From NCBI RefSeq assembly GCF_900537085.1, contig NZ_UNRE01000011.1, positions 8,379-72,378 on the forward strand: a stretch of 64,000 nt of DNA, written 5' to 3'. Source of the DNA: Agarivorans sp. Alg241-V36 (GTDB taxonomy: Bacteria > Pseudomonadota > Gammaproteobacteria > Enterobacterales > Celerinatantimonadaceae). Positions within the stretch are counted from its first letter, which is position 1. Every line of letters starts with the position of its first letter. The position numbers and the translations under genes were made by a program. Of this stretch, positions 43,657-53,427 are shown in pieces. A model generated the notes under the pieces. It worked only from the letters and a program-made list of their open reading frames with translations. It was not told where the DNA came from and ran no database searches.

Positions 43657-44478
43657 TTGAACCAACCGCTAATTCAAGAGCCCGTCGCTAAACTTAAGAA
43701 GCTAAAACGATATCAATATGAACGTTACGCGGTGTTATGCCGTCTGGCTTATCCGTCGGCCATGGAGGGCGTGACAGAGCAGTTAGACAAGTATTTGTAT
43801 CAAGACGTGTTTGATCGCTGGGGGCGTTCCACTACGCGAGTGCTTTGGAAAGAGAACAAAGACGAAGTGATTGTGGTGTTCCGCGGTTCAATGAATATCT
43901 TTGATTGGCTGGTCAACTTAGCCTTTATCCCGCGTAAATATCGCCTTGGAAAAGAGCATTATCATGTGCATTGGGGTTACTTACAGCTTCTTGAGCAATT
44001 AAGCTGTGATCCTAATCGAAGCAAGCACAAGTTAACGGTTTATCAACGCCTCGAATCGATACTGCTGCCTTTGATGGAGCAGGGTAAACGTATCTCGCTT
44101 ACCGGGCATTCTTCGGGTGGTTGTATGGCGGTTTTAGTCGCCGATAGACTAGAGCGGCAATATCCTAAGAAAGTAAAACGAGTAGTCACTTTTGGCCAAC
44201 CCGCTACTGGGCTGTGGAATTTTAAGAAACATTACAAATTGCACCGCAAAACCTATCGGATTTGCTGTGACTTAGACATTGTAACCTTCCTTCCGCCTTT
44301 ACCTTTTGTATATTGGCATGTGGGCCGAATGCTGTGGTTACATGATGAAAAGATTTATGAAAACACGCCTACTTGGTATCGCATGAGTAAATCGTTAGTG
44401 AGTTGGCTATTACTGCCGTTCACCTATCACTATATGCGTAAGTATATCCGCAACAAAGACTATTTCGACGAACATTAA
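43657..44478 (+). CDS. Class 3 lipase
   Basis: The 273-residue protein has a class-3 lipase core: KDEVIVVFRGSMNIFDWLVNL (oxyanion and GS motif), nucleophile Ser152 in LTGHSSGG, and a likely acid in CCDLDIVTFLPP and His in LHDEK or the WHVG region. There is no signal peptide; the aromatic and basic surface may bind membranes. The start is the TTG at 43657 (AGGTAG upstream); no nearer ATG exists. It should cleave acyl esters inside the cell. Confidence 0.82.
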   Translation: MNQPLIQEPVAKLKKLKRYQYERYAVLCRLAYPSAMEGVTEQLDKYLYQDVFDRWGRSTTRVLWKENKDEVIVVFRGSMNIFDWLVNLAFIPRKYRLGKEHYHVHWGYLQLLEQLSCDPNRSKHKLTVYQRLESILLPLMEQGKRISLTGHSSGGCMAVLVADRLERQYPKKVKRVVTFGQPATGLWNFKKHYKLHRKTYRICCDLDIVTFLPPLPFVYWHVGRMLWLHDEKIYENTPTWYRMSKSLVSWLLLPFTYHYMRKYIRNKDYFDEH

Positions 44479-44494
44479 AAAGGAGTTCTAGGCT

Positions 44495-44950
44495 CTAGGA
44501 GCCTGCAGCGCTGCGGTAAGATTGCACGGCACGAATGCCTTTTTTACTTACGTTAACCACTTCTGTTCTTGGCCAACGTCCACACATTAGCGTGATGAAT
44601 TGCTCATCTTCTTTGTAGTAAACATAGCGTTGCCCTTGCCCCAAACTACAGCACACCGGTTTGTCATCTAAATAGCTAATGCTAACAAAGCCATCTTCCG
44701 AATGTACGCTAGGACACCAATCTTGGGTGGTTCCACCATGGTGATTGGGCTGTTGAGCACGCAATACGGATAACACGTCTACGGTGTTGGCAGGGTGAGT
44801 AGAAAACCAATTAAGATAGTCAGAAAAGCTAAGCTCTTTGTCATAAAACTTTGCCAAGGTTACTTTTTGCATTTGCAATATAGCTAAAACCATAACTAAC
44901 AATGCGATGATGAATGGAAAAAGTATTCTGTAGAACAAAGTTCGAAACAT
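44495..44950 (-). CDS. Single-helix membrane protein of unknown function
   Basis: The 151-residue protein has one N-terminal hydrophobic helix (RILFPFIIALLVMVLAILQM), then a soluble part with cysteines (QDWCPSVHS, KPVCCSLGQ, LMCGRW). The soluble part probably faces the periplasm. I chose ATG 44950; the earlier frame adds an unlikely 14 residues. The family is not recognised. It is convergent with the class 3 lipase gene. Confidence 0.55.
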   Translation of the reverse strand: MFRTLFYRILFPFIIALLVMVLAILQMQKVTLAKFYDKELSFSDYLNWFSTHPANTVDVLSVLRAQQPNHHGGTTQDWCPSVHSEDGFVSISYLDDKPVCCSLGQGQRYVYYKEDEQFITLMCGRWPRTEVVNVSKKGIRAVQSYRSAAGS

Positions 44951-45123
44951 TGTGCCTGCCGTAAGTATTGTGACCGCGGACGATTCTAACAAAAATGTGA
45001 TGTATGTCTAATTATTATTGGCCTCAACAAGGATTCTTTATAAGCGGCAGTACTAGCTTATAGATAAAGTGAATTTGCAGAAGCCTCTTGGTTAGTTACA
45101 GTTTTGCTAACTGGAGGGTGCAG

Positions 45124-45285
45124 ATGTTACGCAAAATTTTGTTAGTGGTTATTGTTCTAAGTCTACTAATCGCTTGGTTTAGTCATGATTTAGTTCGCGC
45201 AGTATTTGAAGCAACTGCTTTTTTGGCGGTGCTTGTTATGCTGGGTGCGTCCTTACTTAACAAAAGCAGAGACACACCTAACTAA
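45124..45285 (+). CDS. Small two-helix membrane protein (53 aa)
   Basis: The 53-residue protein consists of two hydrophobic helices (ILLVVIVLSLLIAWF and FEATAFLAVLVMLGASLL) with charged ends. The ATG at 45124 has an excellent ribosome site (GGAGGG, six bases before), which is the main reason for calling it. No known family is evident. It is followed by a convergent exporter gene. Confidence 0.55.
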   Translation: MLRKILLVVIVLSLLIAWFSHDLVRAVFEATAFLAVLVMLGASLLNKSRDTPN

Positions 45286-45314
45286 CTGGTAGTGCCTAGT
45301 CTCATTCAGTTCTT

Positions 45315-46256
45315 TTAGTAGAATGCCTTGATGATAAGCAACGAGCCCACCGCAATGCAGACCCAAAGGCTAACGCCAAGCAGCAGCGGTTTGCTACCAG
45401 CTTGCTGTAAATTCTTCGCGGTTAAACCGTAGCCAATCAAAAATAAACACACGCCCAATAACTGTTTAGAAAGCTCAAATAATCCCTCATAAACAGCTTC
45501 AAACATTGGTACAAAGTTGCTGATTAGCATGGCTATGATGTAGAACAAAATGAAGTAGGGTATCGAAATCTTGGCATCTTTCTCTTTGAATATTACCGCA
45601 CTTAATAATGCAACGGGAATAATCCAAAGAGCCCTTGCAAGTTTAACTGTTGTCGCAACACTTAATGCTTCATCACCATAAGCAGCTGCAGCGCCCACCA
45701 CTGATGAAGTGTCATGAATAGCAATGGCTGCCCAGTAGCCAAATTGGCTTTGGTTTAAATCAAATAAGTGGCCAAGTAGTGGGAAAACAAAAAGGCCACA
45801 GGCATTTAAAATAAACACAGTGGCTAAAGCCAAAGAAATCTGTTTGCTGCTAGCTTTAATCGCAGGTGAAACGGCAGCAATAGCACTGCCGCCACAAATT
45901 GCGGTACCTACTGAAATTAAATAGCCAGTTTTGCGCTCAATTCCTAGAAGCTTAGTCGCTACTAAGCCAAGAATTAAGGTGAAAGCGATAGAACCAACAA
46001 TTAAACCAAAACCATGCTGGGTGTACTGTATGGCTTGTGTGATAGAAATGCCAAATCCTAAACCTACAACAGAAATAGCCAATAAGCGTTTAGTGAGCGC
46101 GCCCACATCAATGCTTTTTGGCGTTAAGCCAAAGCTGGCTAAGCAAGCGCCGATTACCAGCGCACCGGGACCATTTATGAGTGGCGTGATGATGATTAAA
46201 CAGAAAACAATGCACAACACATCGGCTTTGTTCATTTGTTTTAACTTTTCTAGCAT
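45315..46256 (-). CDS. YeiH-family putative sulfate exporter
   Basis: The 313-residue protein has about ten membrane segments and the conserved YeiH features GYLISVGTAICGGSAIAAVSPAI and AIAIHDTSSVVGAAAAYG. The family (UPF0324) is predicted to export sulfate or a similar anion. It stands alone, divergent from nothing close (its start is 180 bases from the rssA stop). The substrate rests on family prediction only. Confidence 0.85.
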   Translation of the reverse strand: MLEKLKQMNKADVLCIVFCLIIITPLINGPGALVIGACLASFGLTPKSIDVGALTKRLLAISVVGLGFGISITQAIQYTQHGFGLIVGSIAFTLILGLVATKLLGIERKTGYLISVGTAICGGSAIAAVSPAIKASSKQISLALATVFILNACGLFVFPLLGHLFDLNQSQFGYWAAIAIHDTSSVVGAAAAYGDEALSVATTVKLARALWIIPVALLSAVIFKEKDAKISIPYFILFYIIAMLISNFVPMFEAVYEGLFELSKQLLGVCLFLIGYGLTAKNLQQAGSKPLLLGVSLWVCIAVGSLLIIKAFY

Positions 46257-46435
46257 TCTAAGTCCTCTACAACTGACCTAAGTATACGCCGTGAAAGGAC
46301 TTGCTGCTTGTTAGAATTTTAGTGACCAAATTTCAGGATAAAACTATATCTAACTGTATTTATGGATAAATATTATTGCATATAAGTAAAACTGATTAAT
46401 TTAATCGATATTATTCATCAGCTTGAAAAGCCAAA

Positions 46436-47365
46436 TTATCGGTAAAATAGTTCTTCTTCTATCTGTGGTCTCATCAACTCTGTCACTCTTTTTCCCTCTG
46501 CTATTGCTTCTTCCGCTCGATGAAAATCCATAATCCCGATATCACCCAGCTTTGGAGATAACAAAATATCAGGAGGATCACCCGCCATTCTTGTGCGGGT
46601 TAAACGTTCTTGCATAATGTTTATTGAGGTAGACATTACGCCTATCATGCCTGGCGAACGATTATTATTCGGCTGCTTTAGGTTACTAAGCATGGAGTTA
46701 AGGAAGTCTTTACCGCCACCTAACAAGCGCCAAAATGGTTGCTCGTTCGCGTTGCTATCTTGCTCGTTCAATTCCAGGGGATGATCGGTTAGCGCTATTC
46801 TTGATTTGTCATTATTAAGGTTTACCGCGATAACCATGTCGGCGCCCATTGCTCGACAAAGAGATACCGGTACTGGATTCACTACCGCGCCATCTACCAG
46901 CCACTGATCTTTTAATCGATAGGGAGCCATTAGTCCCGGCATAGCACATGATGCACGCACTGCGTCTCTAACTTTGCCTTTTTGCAGCCATATCTCTTTT
47001 CCTGATTCCAGCTCGGTGGCTACCGCGCCAAACGGGATTGCAAGTTGCTCAATCTTATCGCTACCGATGTATTTTTCTGCAGCATTAAAGACTTTTTCTC
47101 CGGTGAGCAAGCCACCACGGTAAAGGGAAAAATCCATTAAGTTAAATACTTGCCAACTGGAAAGGCTTAAGGCCCACTCATGCAGTTTGTCTATTCGTTG
47201 GCATGCGTAAGCTGCGCCAACTAAGGCGCCGATTGAGCAGCCAGACACAATATGCGGGCGGATCCCCATATCTTGCAGGGCCATAATCACTCCTAGGTGA
47301 GACCAACCTCTTGCTGCGCCACTGCCAAGCGCTAAGCCAATTTTCAACTCACTTTTACCTGTCAT
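46436..47365 (-). CDS. rssA: Patatin-like phospholipase RssA type
   Basis: The 309-residue protein has the patatin catalytic dyad: the oxyanion GSGAARGW near residues 14-21, nucleophile Ser44 in GCSIG, and the Asp in LVDGAVVNPVP. The overall length and the RssA-like pattern ASCAMPGLMAPYRLKDQWLVDGA support the name. It should hydrolyse phospholipid or acyl esters in the cytoplasm or at the membrane. ATG 47365 is the likely start, with GGAA upstream; an ATG two codons before is possible. Confidence 0.85.
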   Translation of the reverse strand: MTGKSELKIGLALGSGAARGWSHLGVIMALQDMGIRPHIVSGCSIGALVGAAYACQRIDKLHEWALSLSSWQVFNLMDFSLYRGGLLTGEKVFNAAEKYIGSDKIEQLAIPFGAVATELESGKEIWLQKGKVRDAVRASCAMPGLMAPYRLKDQWLVDGAVVNPVPVSLCRAMGADMVIAVNLNNDKSRIALTDHPLELNEQDSNANEQPFWRLLGGGKDFLNSMLSNLKQPNNNRSPGMIGVMSTSINIMQERLTRTRMAGDPPDILLSPKLGDIGIMDFHRAEEAIAEGKRVTELMRPQIEEELFYR

Positions 47366-47643
47366 TATCATTCCATTAAGGTACTTTTATCTTTGGCATT
47401 GTTGCTTAAACTTTATCAATATCCTAGTGATCGTTAAGCTTAAATTGAGCTGGCTATCATTTTGATGTCCTTAGTAATAAATACAACGTAGTGCTAAGTG
47501 TTTATTAATGGTAAGTCGCTGTGACAAAACGTAAATCTAGGTAAAATTCATTGAAATCTACCTAGTGAAGAATTTTACTGGGCGCAGCAACTCCAGTTAT
47601 GTCTTATCATTAATTCTACATCTGATGAATAAACCAGAGAGTT

Positions 47644-48300
47644 ATGAGCCAAAAGAATCCTGTGGGACGGCCCAAAGGCGACAGCCAAGCGAGAGACAAA
47701 CTATTGGATGCTGCAACCCAACTTTTTTCGAAGCTTGATTACGACAAAGTATCGATACGTATGGTAGCCAATAAAGCAGAAGTTGATGCAGCATTAATTC
47801 GCTACTACTTTGGCTCTAAGGCTCAGCTATTTGGAGAGATGTTAAAAACAGTCTCCAATCCGGTGTTTAATACTTTGCAGCAAGGCAAGCAAAATACCGA
47901 CGTCAGTGATTTAGGCAAAGTCATGCGCGCTTACTACACCACCATGGTGGAAAACCCGTACTTTCCTAAACTTATATATAAATTGTCAGGTTTGCCCAGA
48001 GAGCACGAAAGTGCCCGGCAACTTGAGCTTATGATTGGCAATATGGGGCGGTTTAAAAGCAAAGCGCTTTTTGAACAGTTGCTAAATAAAAAAGCCTTGT
48101 TAGAGGGTATAGACCCGGAAATGGCGCAAATTAGCTTTCTGAGTTTGATGGTGTTTCCGTTCTTAATGCCTGAACGATTATTGGAAGCCAATCAAATTGA
48201 ATTATCGAAACAAAAATTTTTAAAACTTGCAGATCACAACGTTCAGTTGCTTGAGCGTGGATTGTTTAAATCAAAGGAACAACGTAATGCAGCTCAATAA
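47644..48300 (+). CDS. TetR-family regulator of the RND pump
   Basis: The 218-residue protein has an N-terminal helix-turn-helix of TetR type (LLDAATQLFSKLDYDKVSIRMVANKAEVDAALIRYYFGSKAQLF) and an effector domain unlike other families. Its gene overlaps the adaptor gene by 14 bases and lies in the same operon, so it likely represses the RND pump and itself. The inducer is unknown. The start ATG 47644 is standard (AGAGAG upstream). Confidence 0.9.
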   Translation: MSQKNPVGRPKGDSQARDKLLDAATQLFSKLDYDKVSIRMVANKAEVDAALIRYYFGSKAQLFGEMLKTVSNPVFNTLQQGKQNTDVSDLGKVMRAYYTTMVENPYFPKLIYKLSGLPREHESARQLELMIGNMGRFKSKALFEQLLNKKALLEGIDPEMAQISFLSLMVFPFLMPERLLEANQIELSKQKFLKLADHNVQLLERGLFKSKEQRNAAQ

Positions 48301-49588
48301 ACCTTGGTTGATTTTTCCAGGCATTGCTATTGGCATATTTTTTCTAGTTCTCGCCATTACGACCAAAGAAGTCGCGCCATTAAATGCTCAGCATCAGTCT
48401 TCTCGACTAGTTGAAGTCACAGCGCTAAAACAGCAAGCCGCAGCGCCTTTGGCAATCGCCTACGGCAGGGTAGAGCCTAAAACGAGCTGGGAAGCAGTAG
48501 CAGAAGTGAGTGGAAACCTGGTTTATCGTCACCCCTTGTTAGAAGAAGGGCGATTTTTACCCAAGGGATCGTTGTTACTTAAAATTGATCCTCTCGAGTA
48601 CAGTTTAAAAATGGTTCAAGCTGAAGCCAATTTAAATGCCAGCATGACTCAGCTGGCTCGTTTAACTCAGGAAGAAACCAACTTAAAAACTAGCTTAGAT
48701 ATTGAGCGCCAACGAGCTTTGTTAGTAAACGAAGAATACAAGCGTAAACAAAAGCTTAAAGAGCAGAATCTTATTTCCAGCTCGGAGTTAGAAAACCAAA
48801 AGCAAAATGTACTCATTCAAAACAATGTTGTGCAAGAGCTTGAGAATGCTTTGCAACTTATTCCAGATGATAAAAGGGTTGCAGAAGCTCAATTAGCGGT
48901 AGAAAAAGCCAAGTTTGAAGATGCTCAGCGCCAACTTAGTAAAACAGAAATAGTGCTACCTTTTGATGCCAAGATTGCAGAAGTGAATATTGAAACGGAG
49001 CAAGTGGTTAACTTGCAATCGGTAATGGTGGTAGCGCAAAAACTGGATGTAATGGTGGCAGACGTTCAGTTGTCACTCACCGATATGCGCCACTTAGTGA
49101 GCAGCGTACAGCATTATCAAAATGCTTTGGGTTTGCCGTCTATCGATGAGTTAGAGTTCGAAGCATCGGTAAGCTTGGTAGCCTCTGGTATTGAATACCG
49201 GTGGCCAGCCAAAGTAACCCGTGTTGGCGAATCGGTAAGTGTAGAGCAGGCCACCGTTGGTATGTTCTTAGAAGTTGAGCAAAACATTGCCGACATGGAC
49301 TTAGCGCAACAAATTCCTCTTACCAAAGGCATGTATGTTCAAGCCACTATAAAGGGTTATCCGCAGCAACACTTTGTAGTGCCAGAAAGGGCATTGCACG
49401 GCAGCAATATTTACCTAATGGACGGCGAAAATAAGCTGAACATTATTCCGGTGACAGTGATATTTAGAACCGAGCAGGGTGTAGCAATCAGTGGTGATAT
49501 TAGCAGTGGTCAGCAGCTGATTCTTAATGATCTTATTCCAGCGGTAGAGGGAATGAGTCTGCGAGTAGAGGAAGCGCCAAATGCTTAA
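48287..49588 (+). CDS. RND efflux periplasmic adaptor
   Basis: The 433-residue protein has an N-terminal membrane anchor (PWLIFPGIAIGIFFLVLAI), a coiled-coil hairpin and barrel domains typical of HlyD/AcrA-type adaptors (EAVAEVSGNLVYRHPLLEEGRFLPKGSLLLKIDPLEY, then LPFDAKIAEVNIETEQVVN). It joins the inner-membrane pump to an outer-membrane channel. No lipobox is seen, so it is anchored by its helix. Start ATG 48287 follows AGGAAC. It overlaps the pump gene by eight bases. Confidence 0.88.
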   Translation: MQLNKPWLIFPGIAIGIFFLVLAITTKEVAPLNAQHQSSRLVEVTALKQQAAAPLAIAYGRVEPKTSWEAVAEVSGNLVYRHPLLEEGRFLPKGSLLLKIDPLEYSLKMVQAEANLNASMTQLARLTQEETNLKTSLDIERQRALLVNEEYKRKQKLKEQNLISSSELENQKQNVLIQNNVVQELENALQLIPDDKRVAEAQLAVEKAKFEDAQRQLSKTEIVLPFDAKIAEVNIETEQVVNLQSVMVVAQKLDVMVADVQLSLTDMRHLVSSVQHYQNALGLPSIDELEFEASVSLVASGIEYRWPAKVTRVGESVSVEQATVGMFLEVEQNIADMDLAQQIPLTKGMYVQATIKGYPQQHFVVPERALHGSNIYLMDGENKLNIIPVTVIFRTEQGVAISGDISSGQQLILNDLIPAVEGMSLRVEEAPNA

Positions 49589-52500
49589 TTTCTTTATTCG
49601 CCATCCTACTTTAGCAAACTTGGTTATGGTGAGCTTTTTACTACTTGGCTTTAGTAGTTTAGGTACTTTGAAGCGGGAAACTTTTCCTGAATTTACCAAT
49701 CCCTTCATTATCGCAACTGTGGTTTATCCGGGTGCTTCACCCAGTGAAGTAGAAGAAAGCCTATGTATGCGTATGGAAGATGCTGTAGATGGCTTGTCGA
49801 GCATTGAAGAAACGCGTTGTGAAGCGGTTGAGGGGCTAGGTTCGTTAGTTGTAAAACTCGATGGTAACGCAGACGTAGGCCGAATGCTGGTTGATATTCA
49901 AACTGAAATCAATGCCATTAAGGATTTTCCAGAGCAAATTGAACCGCCAGTTGTTAAAGAAATGGACTGGGCAGAACCCGTTGTAGATATTGCTATTAGT
50001 GCACCTGCGACTTGGCCTGATTTGAAAGCCTACGCAGAGGAGTTAAAACATAGCCTAAAGGTTGATTACGGCGTAGCGATGGTGACTGTTAGTGGCTTCT
50101 CAGATCATCAGTTGCGCGTAGAATTAGACCATACCGCGCTACGAAGGTTAAACCTAAGCGTTAACGATGTAGCCAATACCATTAGCCAGCAAAACATTAA
50201 TTTGCCGGCGGGGACCATAGAGCTTACAGATAAAAACTTATTGATTCGTTTTGATCAGCGTAAGCGCGATCCTCTTGCCTTAGCCAAAACGGTAATTGCA
50301 TCAGATAACAATGGCAGCGTGGTGTACTTAGGAGATATCGCCAGCATCAGCGACAGGTTCGAATTAGATGAAGAGAAAATTCTATTCAACAATCTTCCTT
50401 CTGCAGTACTCAAAATTAGCAAAAATAAAGCCGATGATGCTTTAAGAATTAAACAATCGGTACAGCAGTTTGTCGACGACCAAAGGCTTATTACCCCTGA
50501 AGGTGTCAGTTTAACCCTCACCAATGACATGTCTTCGCTATTAAGCGATCGCTTAAACATGATGCTAAAGAATGGTTGGCAAGGGATTATCTTGGTGTTT
50601 TTGAGTATGTGGCTGTTTTTCTCGTTGCGATACTCTTTTTGGATAGCTGCAGGCTTACCAGTTGCCTTTATGGGTGGTTTGTTCCTGATGTCGGTATTTG
50701 GGCTGTCGATAAACATTATGACGCTGGTGGGCCTGCTTATGGCTATTGGCATCATGATGGATGATGCGATTGTTATTGCGGAATCGATTGCCGCTCATCT
50801 AGAGCGAGGGCTAAGCGCCGACCAAGCAGTGGTTAAAGGGGTTAAAAAAGCTGCGCCTGGGGTTATCTCGTCGTTCTTCACCACCATTTTTGTATTGGGC
50901 AGTTTAATGTGGCTAGACGGGCAAATGGGCGCGGTATTAAGCGTGGTGCCCATGGCTTTGTTATTGGTACTTTGTATTAGCTTGGTAGAAGCGTTTTTGA
51001 TCCTGCCTAACCACCTTCGTCATACCTTGCAGCACCAAGGTATTGAAAGGCCCACAAGTGGCTTTAAAGCAAAATTTCTAGATGCTTTCGAAAGTTTTCG
51101 ACTAAACAAACTTGTTCCAGCCGTTACCTTCGTAGTGAAGTGGCGTTACATCTCACTTGGTGCAACTTTGGGTTTGTTGCTGTTGTCGTTCTCTTTGGTG
51201 ATTAGCGGATTAGTTAAATTCACCGCGTTTCCAGAATTAGACGGTGACATAGCAGAAGCCAGAATTATCCTACCGCCAGGCTCTAGTTTGAGCCAAACCG
51301 AAGCCTTGGTTACGGAAATTGTTAATGCAGCGCAGCTGGTTGGGGAAGAGTTCACCAACAATAACAACGAGCCGCAAACGCTGATCCACGATATAACCGC
51401 GCAATACAATTTTAATGCTGATGCCGGTGAGTCTGGCCCTCACGTGGCTACCGTGCGCCTAGATCTGCTTTCTGCAGAGGTCCGCAATAGTTACATAGAA
51501 GATTTCATCGCTGCTTGGCGGGAACAGGTAGGTGATCAAGCATTGCCTTTAGCTTTAGCCTTTACCCAACCGACAATGGGCCCAGCAGGGCGGGCGATTG
51601 AAGTGCGTTTACAACACTCTAATCTTGATACTTTAAAATCTGCATCGGTTGAGTTGCAGGCTTATCTAGGTAAGTTCCAAGGTGTGAACAGCATTCTAGA
51701 TGACATGCGTCCGGGTAAAGAAGAGGTGGTAATTTCACTTCGAGGAGGGGCGGAGTCGTTTATGGTTAATGGCCAAATGGTGGCGGAACAATTACGTGCT
51801 TCTTACCAAGGAACCATTGCAGATGAGTTTCAGATTGGTCCAGAGAACATGCAAATTGATGTAAGGCTAAACAAGCAACAGTCGGGAAGCTTACAAGCAT
51901 TAGCTAACTTTCCGATTGTACTGGCGGATGGCCAACAAGTACCTCTATCTTCCATCGCAAACATTGAATATCAACGTGCTTATGTTCGCATCCAACGCAT
52001 TAATAGCCTGCGTACAGTAACTGTAATGGCAGATGTTGATACTAGGACTGCTAATACCAATGAAGTAATGCAATTGGTACAAAGGAGTTTTCTGCCAGAG
52101 CTTCAAAAGCAGTTTCCTGGTCTGCGTGTTGATTTTGAAGGAGAGGCTAAAGAAAGTGCCAAAGTAGGGGCTTCATTAAGTAAAAGCTTTGCCATTGGTA
52201 TTTTTGGGGTGTTTGCTATTTTGAGCTTTCAATTTAGAAGCTACTTAGAACCTGTGGTCGTGCTTACAGTGATTCCCATGGCTCTAATAGGCGTATTGTG
52301 GGGCCACTTTTTGTTAGGCCATAACTTAAGCATGCCGTCTATTTTAGGTTTTATTTCCCTAGCGGGCATTGTTACCAATGATTCGATATTGCTGGTGCAG
52401 TATATCCGGCATCACTTGGATGAAGGTGACGACGTTTATCAGGCTGTTGTTAACGCGAGTAAAGAGCGTTTTAGAGCGGTGTTTTTAACCTCCTTAACCA

Positions 52501-52691
52501 CTGCTGCTGGTTTACTGCCGCTTTTACTCGAAACCAGCTTACAGGCTCAAGTGGTGCAGCCTATTGTGGTATCGATAGTGTTTGGGATTATTGCATCTAC
52601 CATGATGGTGTTGTTTATTATTCCAGCAGCTTATGCGGTACTAGCGGATTGGAACTTGGTCCATAAACATAAATCATTGCAGCAGGAGTAA
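49581..52691 (+). CDS. RND efflux pump, inner-membrane transporter
   Basis: The 1036-residue protein has two six-helix halves, each with a large periplasmic loop. The proton-relay Asp pair is in GIMMDDAIVIAESIAAH, and PFIIATVVYPGASPSEVEESL near the start is a standard RND porter-domain element. It uses the proton gradient to export hydrophobic compounds, drugs or solvents. It is the last gene of the TetR-adaptor-pump operon. No outer-membrane channel gene follows, so it must use a shared TolC. Confidence 0.93.
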   Translation: MLNFFIRHPTLANLVMVSFLLLGFSSLGTLKRETFPEFTNPFIIATVVYPGASPSEVEESLCMRMEDAVDGLSSIEETRCEAVEGLGSLVVKLDGNADVGRMLVDIQTEINAIKDFPEQIEPPVVKEMDWAEPVVDIAISAPATWPDLKAYAEELKHSLKVDYGVAMVTVSGFSDHQLRVELDHTALRRLNLSVNDVANTISQQNINLPAGTIELTDKNLLIRFDQRKRDPLALAKTVIASDNNGSVVYLGDIASISDRFELDEEKILFNNLPSAVLKISKNKADDALRIKQSVQQFVDDQRLITPEGVSLTLTNDMSSLLSDRLNMMLKNGWQGIILVFLSMWLFFSLRYSFWIAAGLPVAFMGGLFLMSVFGLSINIMTLVGLLMAIGIMMDDAIVIAESIAAHLERGLSADQAVVKGVKKAAPGVISSFFTTIFVLGSLMWLDGQMGAVLSVVPMALLLVLCISLVEAFLILPNHLRHTLQHQGIERPTSGFKAKFLDAFESFRLNKLVPAVTFVVKWRYISLGATLGLLLLSFSLVISGLVKFTAFPELDGDIAEARIILPPGSSLSQTEALVTEIVNAAQLVGEEFTNNNNEPQTLIHDITAQYNFNADAGESGPHVATVRLDLLSAEVRNSYIEDFIAAWREQVGDQALPLALAFTQPTMGPAGRAIEVRLQHSNLDTLKSASVELQAYLGKFQGVNSILDDMRPGKEEVVISLRGGAESFMVNGQMVAEQLRASYQGTIADEFQIGPENMQIDVRLNKQQSGSLQALANFPIVLADGQQVPLSSIANIEYQRAYVRIQRINSLRTVTVMADVDTRTANTNEVMQLVQRSFLPELQKQFPGLRVDFEGEAKESAKVGASLSKSFAIGIFGVFAILSFQFRSYLEPVVVLTVIPMALIGVLWGHFLLGHNLSMPSILGFISLAGIVTNDSILLVQYIRHHLDEGDDVYQAVVNASKERFRAVFLTSLTTAAGLLPLLLETSLQAQVVQPIVVSIVFGIIASTMMVLFIIPAAYAVLADWNLVHKHKSLQQE

Positions 52692-52728
52692 GGCTTAAGC
52701 TCGTGACTCCTCACATAATTTAACTGTA

Positions 52729-52754
52729 AAAGACTGGATGTATATCCAGTCTTT
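52729..52754 (+). promoter_or_regulatory. LexA (SOS) box of ruvAB within an 11-bp stem
   Basis: CTGGATGTATATCCAG (52734-52749) fits CTG-N10-CAG and is close to the known E. coli ruvAB box. It ends 43 bases before the ruvA start. The flanking bases extend the palindrome to 11 bp per arm (52729-52739 and 52744-52754), which might also weakly end the RND transcript; there is no T-run. Confidence 0.8.
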
Positions 52755-52792
52755 AGGTTAAGCTAAGCGCAGTTAGTTTAGGAGTCTATGCA

Positions 52793-53413
52793 GTGATCGC
52801 TACCATTAAAGGTACCTTAGAAGAAAAAGTCCCACCGTTCGTTCTAATTGACGTAGCCGGAGTTGGCTACGAGATTCAATTACCCATGAACTGTTTTTAT
52901 CAATTACCTGAACTGGGTGAGTCAGTGCGCTTATTAACTCACTTTATCGTGCGTGAAGATGCTCAGTTACTTTATGGCTTTCATGATAAAGCTTCTCGCT
53001 CATTATTTAGAGAATTGATAAAGGTAAATGGTATTGGTCCTAAAGTAGCCTTAGCCATTCTATCGGGCTTAAGCTGTGAGCAGTTTGTGTTTGCCGTAAA
53101 ACATGAAGACTTATCAAGTTTGGTTAAAGTACCGGGCATTGGTAAAAAAACGGCGGAACGCTTATTGGTCGAAATGAAAGACCGCTTGAAAAACTGGAAT
53201 GTAGAACTTCCAGAAACTCCAATTAGTGATAGTCTAAGTAGCCACGGCGATTTACCCTTACACGCAAGTGTAGATCCTAAAGATGAAGCTATCGCAGCAC
53301 TAGAATCTTTGGGTTACAAAGGTAACCAAGCGGATAAGTTGGTGAAACAAGTGTGGACCAGTGGCATGAGCAGTGAAGAGCTGATCAGAGAAGCCTTAAA
53401 AGCGGCACTGTAA
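52793..53413 (+). CDS. ruvA: Holliday-junction helicase subunit RuvA
   Basis: The 206-residue protein has the RuvA N-terminal barrel (MIATIKGTLEEKVPPFVLIDVAGVGYEIQLPMN), helix-hairpin-helix motifs (LIKVNGIGPKVALAILSGLS, LVKVPGIGKKTAERLLVEMKDRL) and a C-terminal helical domain that docks RuvB. Its tetramers clamp Holliday junctions. The start is the GTG at 52793, with TAGGAG upstream, and the SOS box indicates induction by DNA damage. ruvC is not next to it. Confidence 0.95.
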   Translation: MIATIKGTLEEKVPPFVLIDVAGVGYEIQLPMNCFYQLPELGESVRLLTHFIVREDAQLLYGFHDKASRSLFRELIKVNGIGPKVALAILSGLSCEQFVFAVKHEDLSSLVKVPGIGKKTAERLLVEMKDRLKNWNVELPETPISDSLSSHGDLPLHASVDPKDEAIAALESLGYKGNQADKLVKQVWTSGMSSEELIREALKAAL

Positions 53414-53427
53414 CAAAGGTATTTTAG

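Noticed and set aside
52729-52754. A plain terminator after the RND pump
   Set aside because: There is no T-run, and the core fits the ruvAB LexA box much better.
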